A DNA stretch of 64,000 nt from Kryptolebias marmoratus (lineage: Eukaryota; Chordata; Actinopteri; Cyprinodontiformes; Rivulidae). Positions 35,663 to 46,201 of the stretch are shown here, in pieces. The DNA lies in NCBI RefSeq assembly GCF_001649575.2, contig NC_051444.1, positions 18,321,981 to 18,385,980 on the forward strand, written 5' to 3'. Every line of letters starts with the position of its first letter. Position 1 is the stretch's first letter. The notes under the pieces are model-generated. The model searched no databases, had not been told where the DNA came from, and was given only the letters and a program-made list of their open reading frames with translations. Both the position numbers and the translations under genes were made by a program.

Positions 35663-38600
35663 TCACTTTCCCTGGAGGTTGCTGAGCTCCATGTCCTCCT
35701 TCCTCCGCTTTTGTTGGGTGAAGAGGGAGCTGAAAGGGTACAGCTTGGCTTTGGCCGGATAGTGCTGACCGGCGATGTCCACCTCGTAGTCGCCGCGGTT
35801 GATGAAGTCGGTGGTGATGGGCGTGGGGAGCCCCTCGGGGCCGGGCGGCGGGGACACGTAGCCCAGGCAGACGTGGCGCTCCAGCGTGTAGCTGTAGGCG
35901 CTGCTGGTGGTCGTCCCGGCCAGCTGAGCGTTGCGGTAGACTGGCTCGCCCCACCAGGGCCACAGATCCAGCTCCGTGTCGTGGTCCTCCAGGACCAGCA
36001 TGACAAACCGCCGGAACACACCTTCCTGACGCTGCTGCAGCAACGCCTCTCGGCCGAGGAAATTAGTGTCCTGGTGACGAGAGGCAAAGAATCAGCAGAC
36101 AAAATAGGCGAGCAAAACAAGAAAAAAAAAAACAGCCAAAGGAGAAAAATTAAGGAATATTATGAAGCCTGCACAGCTTTATCTAAAAACAATTTATGAA
36201 ATCAGTGTTGAACTGTGCAGCCCTTGTTAACACTGTGCTACTGAAGGAACAGCTGCAAGCGTCAGACAACACAGCTGATATTTACAATTATCAACACGAG
36301 ACTGTTGGTACACTTTGTAACTGCAGACTTAAAGAGCCACCTGCTGTGTCTTCACCTGCAGCCAGGTGACAACTATTCCTCCTCCCCACACACACACTCC
36401 CAAAAAAAGACTACTTATAATCCAGACCGACTGTTTATTTACGAAGCAGATGTCGCTGTAAGTGAATGGAATAAAACACAACAAATCTGTTCATCTTCTG
36501 CTTTGTCAAACACCCGCTCACTAACAAAGAAGGTGATCTGAGGTGCAGCGGCAGAAAAAAAAAACATCTCCGCTCTGGCTGAAAGCAGGTCTGGTGTTTT
36601 CTTGCGGAGACACAAACCTTGTCAAACTTGACTCTGAATTCCCGTCCGCACTCCAGCGGGGTGGTGAAGGCGTCCAGGTCCTGACCCCAGAAGGCAAAGA
36701 ATTTCTCGATGCGAAGGCTCCTCAGAGCATAGTAGCCAGCGTTACGGATGCCGTACTTCTGACCCACTGACATCACCTCATTGTAGACGTGCAGAGCGTA
36801 CTGCAGGGGGCAGATCCATAAACCGGTGTTACATGACAGTAAAAGCTGATGTTTTAACAGTAAACATGCGAGTGAGTCGACAAAAAAGAAAAACGAGGAA
36901 AACATCCTGCTGCGTGTTGTCTAAGTAATGTTTGTGTGCATGCAGGGTGCACCTCTATTGGGATGTAGAGCATGAAACCTGGTTCTCCGGTGTGAGTCAT
37001 GCTCATCACTCTGATCCCGTTGGCGTAGCCCACGCTCATTTCCTGTAAACACACACACACGTGTGCAAGGTCAGTTACTGTTCTTGGAAATATAAACAGA
37101 GAAAAAAAAAAAAAAGATTCAAAAACCTAAACAAATCATCCGCTTTGCTACGACTTTTTTCTTTTACCTTACAGAACATGGAGGGGAAGTGCTCAGGGGT
37201 CATGGAAACGTACGACAGCTCAGCCAGAACGTCCATTGCACGGGGACCAATCAGGTTTAAAGCTAGGAGTAAAGGATGAGTGTTATGAACGTTAGAGATC
37301 TGTATAAGGAGACATCACCATATTTATGGTCTTACTCTGTGTAAAGGTAAAGAATGCGGGCCTAGAATTGTTCACACCATAGAAAAGTAACTAAGTCAGA
37401 AATTACATATGTAATTATCTACCACCCATCATTTCTTTCATTTTCTCTGTCTGACACAGCAGTTTCAATCTCCAAGCTGACAGAATAGATGTGTTTTAAT
37501 CTGTTAAAATGTATTAATATGATGGTCTTCAACAGTCCTGAAGAGATGTTTCTGGTGCACACCTGTGTACTTCCAGCTGACATCCTCTAGGTGGAGGTGT
37601 GGGTCATTGGGCATGTGCTTCTTTATCCAGGACCAACAGTGGACCTGCTGGTCTGTCGGAGAGATGATGAAGAAGCTGAAGAGAAAACAACATTTGAACC
37701 GTTGGTTGTTTCGAGTCCGAAGAAGCGACGCAGCGGTTGGGGTCGTTGCTCGGATGTTTTCAAACCTGTTCTTGCTGAGGCGGACCACGCTGCAGTCATT
37801 CTCGTAGCCCCCTTTCTCGTTCAGCATGCCGGTGTGCACGATGTGTCCGACGGGAACGTCCAGCTCATTGGAACACAGATACTGCAGCAGCTCCAAAGCC
37901 TGGTCCCCTGTTGACTGAGACATCAGGACAGGACGGAGAGTAAAACATTACCTTTAACACTGTGGATGCAGTGCTTACGTTACTGAAGCTCTGAGACTTA
38001 GAAAGAGGGATTTTAGCCTCTCAATTTACAATAAACCGTGGCATTTTTAAACATCTCCTTTTGATTATTCGACAGGGAAAAGGTTCTCCACTGGTTCACA
38101 GTCTGGAGCCACGGAGGACGGCAGCAGTAATTTCTTCTTTAAATAAACCAGCACTAATTATAAGACATCTGCGGTGCATCGTGACTCACGGTCAGCTCAA
38201 ACTTTGTGAAGGACGACATGTCGATGACACAAACGGCTTCTTTGCAGCATTTCACTTCCGCTCCGACAATGTCAAACCAGTCTGGCTTGTAGAAGGTCTT
38301 ACTCTGATCCAGAGACAACAGATCTACAAAGAAATGAAAGAAATGTAAAGCTGTGATTTTTCTGTAAAAAAAAAGCTCTAATTACACTGATCTGAAAATC
38401 CTTGAAAACCTCCCGGTGTCAGACTGCTGACATCTGACTACAATACAAGCCCATGTTTTTTTTTCTATGCAATCACCTGCTCTATAAGAAGTGGTAAAAG
38501 CTAGCTCAGTAATAGAAATTCTTGGAAATCTGTTTTGCAACAAGCGACCTTGGGTTATATAAAATTACTGCCAAAACCATTTTTACCTAGACCTTTCATT

Positions 38601-41600
38601 TTAAGTTATGACGTAAGCAGGCTGGGAATAGCGGGGGTGACCGTGTTAGTGGCTGTACTTAAATCTCTATATTTTTTGATTCTTTGACTTTAGTGAAAAA
38701 CTGAGCCTTGTCATAGAGAAAAGTTCACCTTTCCCAGGAGGAACAAAGTACTTGGGCCTTTCAAAGCCATGTTTCTCCATCCAGCGAGCCCCCTGGGTGT
38801 CCAGGCGGTCGTAGAGGGGGCTCGTCCTCAGCTGACGCCCGGTCTGGAAGTCCCACCGAGGAACCTTCAGTTCATACAGCAAGGCTGGGCAACACACAGG
38901 CATTAGGAGAACACATTAAAATAAAAATCCTAAATTACAAAACCAAGAAAAACTCAGCCCTGTAGATGATAGTGAAGCTAAATATAAATATTCACCTTGA
39001 GCTTTGTGCTGAGGCCCAGGTGACAAACATATTTGACTAAAAAGAAAAACAGAAAAACATTTTAGGAGAGGTCACTACTCACGCATGACTTCCATCACTC
39101 GGTGCCGCAGGAAGGTTCGGCTGCTCTGCAGGTTGCCAAAGCGTTTGATGTCCAGCGGCCAAACATTGGCACTGGGGTAGCCATAGGTCATCCACTCTGC
39201 CAGGTACCTGTACACCAAAATACACAACAGGCTGTTTGTGCTTCACTGGACGACCAATCAGCAAGACAACAACACAGTGCTGAACACTGCAGCTCGTAAG
39301 TGTCAAATGACGCATTCAATTGTGGAACAGAGTTCAATCCGGCATCTAAAACCAGATTCTGTTGGCAAACACAATGACTGTAGAGTCCTGCTTACTTGCC
39401 GGCTCCTCCTGCGAAGGCCAGGCCCGAGGAGTTCATCCCTGCCAGCACGTAGTACCCAGACACTCCCGGCGTCTCTCCCATCAGGCAGCGCATATCAGGT
39501 GTGAAGGACTCCGGACAGTTGATCAGCTGGTGGATCTCAGCTGACTCCAGACTGGGCATTCTCCTCAGCAGGGCGCTGAGTATCGGCTCTGAAAGCAGAA
39601 ACAGGGAAATCTGAGAGACCACACACACACTGTGTTCAAATACCCTGTAATGAACAAGCCAGACCATCTTCAAGCTATTGTTAAACATGTGATTACGACC
39701 AAAATAACCCTGCCCACCTGCAAGACGACTCTTTCAAAATATCTAGAAAACATAAGGAACGTCCTACGTCACTCAAAGCTTTCTGACACAATAAAAACAA
39801 AGCTGCCACTTGTCATCCATTTATCTCTTAATGCCTTTAGAAAAAGAAAAATCAAACACACATATGTGCATGTCATTGCCTTCTACAACTCACTGGGTTT
39901 CTGGTGATCACACCCATTTTAAAACAGAGCGTATCTGATGATATTTAGTTCACCGTCACTGTCCTTCTCACATCTAAGAGGAAATACCATCTGTCAATTT
40001 TTGTTTACTTGAGCGAAGTTAAAATAACCGATTAAAATCTAAGACTTGTCTTTTCAGTTCCGAGAACACAGAGTGAACTTCTTAAGACGCACACTTGAGT
40101 AAAAAGCTGCAAGCGTAGAGCCATCTGTGGCAAATGAACCTGGCCCGTGTGTGTTGTTACTTTCTGCAGTTCAGGTTTGGCCGGTGATGAAGTGTTGTCT
40201 TGAATAATGACAGCCCGTCAAACTGCATGAGAGCTATCGGATTACCACCTTCAGGTCAAGGACAAAGGTTTCCAACTATTTTAAAATAGAATAGAATCAA
40301 GCAAAGAGGTTCAGCCTTATTATAAAAATGTTGTCACTCTGTAAATATATTTTTGCAACAACTAAGTACAGAGTCCCTGTCTGATATTTATTATTAACCT
40401 TTTCTCTGGTTAAAGCTGTCCAAAACATTGCATAGAGTGGCCCAATGCATTCCCATTTTACCATGACATTTTAAATGTGAGACACAAACACTAAACAATA
40501 TTATTTTAAAGCGACGCCCTCTTCCTTACCAAAGTGATCCCAGTCCTCCTGCATGTTCTGGATCTCCAGCTGGTTGCGGCCTTCAGTGAAGATGGGTTTG
40601 GGGTTCTTCTCCAAACCTCCAGACAGAAGGCCTCCTTGCCAGGGTTTGGCATATATCCTCCCATCCATATCGATTACCACTGGAGATGAGACACACACTC
40701 TGTCAAACCACTTCCTCTCAACTCCAACAAACAATACTGAAGTTCCACCTCAGTATTTATTCGCATCACTGAAAGGTTTCAGCCCGTCTTCTTGTTATTT
40801 CTTTTGGCTAGCAGCTCAAAAGACCAAGTGCTTGGTCAGGAGAAGCCAGCAGTAGTAATATACCCTACAAAACGTTACTCTCAAACATTAAATAAAGATT
40901 TGTGTTGGAATTGTGAGACCTGGTGTGTTGGGTGAAAGCGGCTCCTGCAGAGGTTTGGTGAGGAGGTAGAAGTGCTCACAGCCATGGAGAGGCACAGACA
41001 CCTTCACCTCACTAGCCTGACCCAGCTCATAGGCCCACTGCAGCAGAAAGAGACAGCAAATACGCTTGTCAGCTGCATTATTAAAGCATGAATCTACCAA
41101 ATAAGATGAACTTTAGCTGACGTGTTAGGTCAAAGCTGGGCACTAAAACTAATAACAAAACATAAACCTCAATGTGACAAAAGGTGCAAACCAAATCTCT
41201 GTGGGTAACAAAGAAACGTGTGTTTACAAAAGCTTTTCCTTCTAAAATTCCTAGTTAGAGTCGACGCCGAGGTGTGCTGAAGCCTCGCCATTCAAAACAA
41301 ATTCTCCTTCTGGGCTTTACCTGACCAGCGCAGTTGACAAAATATTCACACTCGATGGAGCCACGGTCGGTCTCGACAGCCGTCACGTTGCCCTTTTCCA
41401 CCAGGACCTGCTGTACGCTGGTTCGCTCCAGGATCTGAACCCCTGGAACAATAAGAGAGCCAAGAAGACCTGAGGTGAAGTACGAGCCAAGAGAACACGA
41501 GCAGCAGCACCAGGGTCGGGGACGCCTGTAAAATATTTTACCTAAAATATTTGCGGACTGAGGTTACCTTGTCCCGCGGCAGCAACAGCCAGCGCGTGAT

Positions 41601-42849
41601 TGACATCAGGGGAGGACACCACGGCGTCAGCGGGGAGGTGGAGCGCCCCCACCAGGTCGTGGATGTTAACAAGAGGGTGGAGTTTGGCCACCTCTTTCGG
41701 CTTAATAATGTTACAACTGATCCCCAACACCCTGAGGATAAAACAAATTTATATTAGACACAAATTCAAAAACATGTTTCTCTTCACATCTATACAGTTT
41801 CTGGCACGTTCTCTAAGAAGCATTGACTTGAGGTCTTACTTGAGTCTTGATGCCAGACGCTTAAGAGAAATGAAGCGGTCTTGATTTTGTGCCAGACACA
41901 GAGAACCTGTTTTCACATAACCTGCAACACACAAGCATCCAAGCACACATCACATGACTTCAGCCTCAGAAGACATATTAAAGGAGGGTAACTCATACTT
42001 ATCGTTCCAGTTTTGACAACAGAAAAAAAAGCAAAAAGTACTTGTTACAACACATCACTAATTTATGAAGATGTATGAAAGCCCAAACAGAAGTAGACCA
42101 GATAGAACAGTCTACAGTCAGATAAATGGTACGTCTGTCTTCGTAAATGTGAAGATGTCTGACCTGTTTTAACTCCCGTCTCCTCTTCCAGTTGCTGATA
42201 AAGATTGATAGAGTATTTGGCCATCTGACACTCAACAGAAATAGGTTTAGCCATGCTCACAATGCCGGCACACAATCTGGTTGTTCCTGCACCAAGTCTG
42301 GGGAAAAAAAAATATATATAATAGAATCAGTACAGTAATATCAAACCGAACTGTTCTCTTCATTTAATGGTGTAGCAAATGAATATGCTCTTATAAGTCA
42401 TGGGAAAAGGCTGGTGACAGTGAGAATAACTGAAGTATAAGAGGCAATGACTCTCTGCCGATCGAAACAAGAGCTTAACTTCATTTATTGAGTTAAAAAG
42501 TAAAAGTGCAATTTAAAAATATAATAAAAAATACCAAAGAAAAGGAAGCTTACAGTCGTTTTCCGTCTCACCTGCCCTGCTCAAGCAGCACGATGTCAGT
42601 CCATCCCAGCTTGGCCAAGTGGTAGGCCACTGATGTTCCCACGATGCCCCCTCCACAGATCACCACCCGGGCCTGGCTGGGCAGGGAGGGCAGCTGGGAG
42701 TCCCCCCCGCCGCCGCCGCCGCTGACAGTCACACACCGGGGGGAGGTCCGGAGGCCCCTGCCGACCAGCCTGAGCCCCGTCTGAGGCAGCAGCAGCCTGG
42801 GGAGCAGGGCAGGGGACAGAGCCCCGGAGCTCCGCACACAGCTGCACAT
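35663..42849 (-). CDS. pdpr: Pyruvate dehydrogenase phosphatase regulatory subunit, 17 coding exons
   Basis: Mitochondrial matrix protein that tunes the PDP1 phosphatase, which reactivates the pyruvate dehydrogenase complex. Coding exons, 5' to 3': 42,572-42,849; 42,164-42,297; 41,840-41,921; 41,568-41,731; 41,321-41,442; 40,920-41,037; 40,530-40,679; 39,396-39,588; 39,083-39,207; 38,729-38,884; 38,190-38,323; 37,766-37,914; 37,563-37,675; 37,168-37,262; 36,953-37,042; 36,618-36,800; 35,663-36,070. The total is 2,694 nt (897 aa; human 879) and every phase closes. Residues 1-60 are an Arg-rich transit peptide with a six-Gly run. The FAD-binding GGGIVG is at 66-71, in an oxidoreductase domain to about 430. 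Aminomethyltransferase-like folds follow (about 505-760 and 770-890; MSVGYANGIRVMSMTHTGEP, DLWPWWGEP, MELSNLQGK). The start is the first ATG after the inferred acceptor at 42,908-42,910. The His that covalently binds FAD in the relative DMGDH is replaced (LCAG for HAAG, near 101). Confidence 0.96.
42708..42723. repeat. CCG-type triplet run in pdpr exon 1
   Basis: The plus strand reads ccgccgccgccgccgc, encoding part of a six-glycine run (residues 44-49) in the presequence. Such a run may vary in length between individuals. Confidence 0.7.
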
Positions 42850-43367
42850 AGCTGTGTTTTTCTTCCAACAAGTAAACAAAAGGCACCCAAAGTTCACAAA
42901 GGAAGTGCTGTAAATGTGACTGATGCAGTTAAAGATGCTGAAGTGTTATTTATGTGGGGGGAGTCTGGGTGTCATTAAGCGGCTGTAATCAGCTCAGCTA
43001 ACACAGGTATCAGGGTTATTTCCTTACAGATAACAGCTCCAGTACTGGCTTGTAAACTGTAACCTTAGCAAGACCGCTAGCTGTAGCTGACGACTTGTTG
43101 TTGCCTTTGAAATACCTAAGAAACCTCAGCTCAAACATAAAGAGCCTCAGATAGGCCTTTTCCGAGAGTTATGTGAGACATGTCCTGGCGTTTGGACGGA
43201 TTTGTCCTGGTGGGGAAAGTTACCATCAGCAGTAGCGGTGCTATAAACTGCGTAGCTTGTGCTCCTCAAAGAGGCTAGCTAAGCTTCGTTACTTAGTTTA
43301 CTGAGTAACTAAACTGAGCAGCCGATAAACCCCGTGGCTTTTCAGCTGCTCGTTACCCTAAACTCAC

Positions 43368-43490
43368 CAAGTCAACCGAATCCTGGCGTTGTGGTGGTTG
43401 GAAAACATGCGATAATCAGAAAATCTCTGTGATATGAGTGAAAGTCTTCAGATATGTCAAGATATGCGGATATTAAACGCCACTTCCGGT
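43368..43490 (-). promoter_or_regulatory. pdpr non-coding first exon and promoter (inferred)
   Basis: On the minus strand TTGACTTG is followed by a consensus donor GTGAGT at 43,362-43,367, and an acceptor CATTTACAG ends at 42,908. A 5' UTR exon spliced to the first coding exon is therefore likely. ACCGGAAGTG (43,481-43,490), an ETS/GABP (NRF-2) site common in genes for mitochondrial proteins, marks the probable core promoter. No TATA box is seen. The exact start site is not determinable. Confidence 0.55.
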
Positions 43491-43679
43491 TTGACCCTTC
43501 AAAGTAAAAGCCGTGATTTTATTTTTATTTATTTTTTAAATAGTAAAGTAAGTGACCAAGCACTAGATAAATGTTAATTTCACATAACACAACATAATAT
43601 CTTAAGAGCCATAACTGCAACAAGAGCAATTCCTTTTTTGTTTCATTTGTGTATTTTTCGTGAAGCAGCCATTTGAATG

Positions 43680-44600
43680 AATTATAGGCAATTAGAAAGG
43701 CTTAATGCAGTATAATGTGCATTACTATAATGCATATTATCATGGTTTAGAGTCAGCTATTGATCTCACTTTAGTTTCTGACACATTAACAGCTAAGTGT
43801 ATATAACAGGTTGTTTCAGACACAACAGTGGGAAGTGATCATTATCCAACAGTTACAACAATAAATTTGACTGTGGGAAATTGTAAAAGAGTAGGAATTC
43901 AAAGATGGTTATTTAAAGCTAATTTGGATGTGTTTAAACACGTTAGTGATCAAGAAATTAGTCAAAGTAATATTAACTACTTTGAGATTTAAAATTTTAA
44001 TAGGTGCATTTTTGAAGCAATTTTAGAGGCGGCAATGCAAAACTATTCCAAAATCACATGATGGAAATAGAAAAAAGATTGTACCATGGTGAACACAAGA
44101 ATGTGACAAAGTCATTAAGTCTCGAAACAAAGCTTTCAAATTGCCTAAAAGAAAACTTCCAACATTTAATTGAGTATAAAAATCCAGCAGGCTGATGTAC
44201 TGAGGACAATTAAAAGAGCAAAGAAAGAGTTCTGGACATCCTTTTGTAATTCAGTCAGAAGTGAAACTGATGTTAATAAAGTTCGGGGAATGATTAAAAA
44301 GATGAATGAGAAAAACAGTATGGATTTCCAGTTTTACATGATAATGAGAGAACAGCAGTTTCAGATCAAGAAAAAGCTGAAATGTTAGGAACAAACTTTG
44401 GCAAGATTCATAGTTCAGAAAACATGAGCAAAGAAAGGTAGAGGAGGAGAGAAATTAGTTGAAAATGAACACTTGTTAACCCAATATGACCAAGTTTAAG
44501 ATCTGCTAAATCTTGCATTTTCAAAATCAGAACTGAAACAAGCAATAGATAAATTCAGGGAATCAGCTCCAGGCAAGGTAAAAATGTGATGTTTTTTTAC
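43680..44600 (+). mobile_element. Non-LTR retrotransposon fragment (endonuclease end to start of RT)
   Basis: The broken plus-strand frame reads SAIDLTLVSDTL, then VSDTTVGSDHYPTV (the S-D-H-Y/F-P end of an apurinic-type endonuclease domain). After a stop-riddled linker come DVLRTIKRAKKEFW and, near 44,560, ESAPGK, as at the entrance to a reverse transcriptase domain. It stops there. It is a degenerate internal fragment, family not named, about 190 bp from the pdpr promoter. Confidence 0.65.
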
Positions 44601-45236
44601 AAGAAAAAGAAATGATGGAAAATTAAAAGTATTTTAATCATTAGGCATTCTAATGTGTTATTTTTCATTTATTTCAAAGGCAAATAAAAACACTAGATAT
44701 GTCAAATGAATGATGGTAGCTAAAATAAAATTATATTTTGTCACTGATTGGGATGGATTTACTCTCAGCGTGGCTGTTTGTCTTACCAGTCATTTTACAA
44801 TGTAAACTATGTAATAAACATGTGTCCTTTGTTCACTGTCCAGAAATAAAACATTTAGATTGGCTACATAATTAATGAAGATGCTTTATTACCAGCTTCA
44901 ATCTGCAGACAGCCCTCTTCCTATTTATTAGATTTACACAACAAGTAATATGATAACATCAGCATGTGTGGACTTTATGGCTTACTGGAGAGTGGGGAAA
45001 AAAGTAGTGCTTATTACCAGATTATCTGCATTTCTAACCTTGTTAGAAACGCACAAATGTCAGTCAAATAATTCTCAGAAGATATAGAAAACTGTACTTG
45101 TTCTTTTAAAATCTGAAATAACTTAAAGGAAAACAAATGTACCACTTTAAATGACACTATAAATCTCATGAACAAAATACTTACACACACAGAAACAGTT
45201 GTGCATGACAAGCCACAAGGGAAATAGTAAACTATA

Positions 45237-45242
45237 TTTATT
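45237..45242 (-). terminator. Candidate distal polyadenylation signal of pnoc
   Basis: AATAAA on the minus strand about 960 bp beyond the pnoc stop. A nearer AATAAA lies at 46,080-46,085. Use of the distal site would place the TAA array inside the 3' UTR. Confidence 0.4.
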
Positions 45243-45761
45243 GGCGTGTTTAAATTCAGCTATTTACAGGTTTCATACCGGTCTACAGAAACACTTTACA
45301 TCAGTACAGTTTGAAGACACTTTGTACATACAAGAGTGAAGTATTCAAACACAAGAGCTCGTCAAAGATTATGCTCACTTTTACACAAAATATGTTAAGT
45401 AGGACTGATTAGTGCCATAATGTTTAAATGATGGAAGCATGCTGTCTAGTCTTTAAACTGCCTCAGTATTCTGGTCTCTGGTGTGTTTTGGAGCAGATAC
45501 TCTAGAAACTAACAATTATAGCTGTATTTTTTCTGCATAAATCACAATACAGTATTACTGCTAAAGTTCATCTTATTTTGATGCAAAAAATTAAAAATAA
45601 ACAAAATACTAATAAAATCAAAACTAAAAGCATCACTGGCATTATTATTCACATAACAGTGTTATATAAGTTTGGCCACAAGATGGCGACATAATGAAAG
45701 AAAAGGATCTGCAAGTTTTTAACAGGAAAGGTTTCCCAAAGGAAATACACAGATGATGGTG

Positions 45762-45846
<85 letters not shown>
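45762..45846. repeat. (TAA)n microsatellite, about 28 units
   Basis: An uninterrupted ATA/TAA array of about 85 bp. The tyrosine-rich open frame read through it on the minus strand is an artefact of the repeat. It lies 356 bp downstream of the pnoc stop codon and is probably polymorphic. Confidence 0.95.
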
Positions 45847-45847
<1 letters not shown>

Positions 45848-46201
45848 GTTCAAAGATCAAAGTTCAAGATTTTCTTTTGCATTTAATTAATAAAACTGAA
45901 TTTAAGATGGAAACGCTGGAAAATAAAAAGCATTTCAATGTGTTCAATTAAGTTATGAATCCAGTTATATAAAATGTTTAATGTTTGATCATTTTTATAA
46001 ACAAAAGGAATGGGAAATCATAAATCCTTATGTCCTAGGCTGACAAGTAGTCTTACAACATGTTTATTTTATTTTGCTTTTTATTTCAGTCAATCTATTT
46101 TAATATTGAATGCCAAGAGGTTGATCAGTTTAATGCAAAACAAGCTCAGTAAAAACACATCAGATAATTATTTTATGTCGCAGGTTCAAAGGTGCACTCT
46201 G

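Noticed and set aside
35556..36199. Several long open frames on both strands over the last pdpr exon, up to 191 codons
   Set aside because: They are shadows of the GC-rich pdpr terminal exon. Only the 35,663-36,070 minus frame matches the family.
42850..42897. Upstream extension of the pdpr frame starting at a GTG codon (42,897)
   Set aside because: GTG is not a normal start in vertebrate nuclear genes. The first ATG after the probable acceptor, at 42,847-42,849, gives a sensible transit peptide.
45645..45860. Tyrosine-rich open frame
   Set aside because: It is a translation of the TAA microsatellite.
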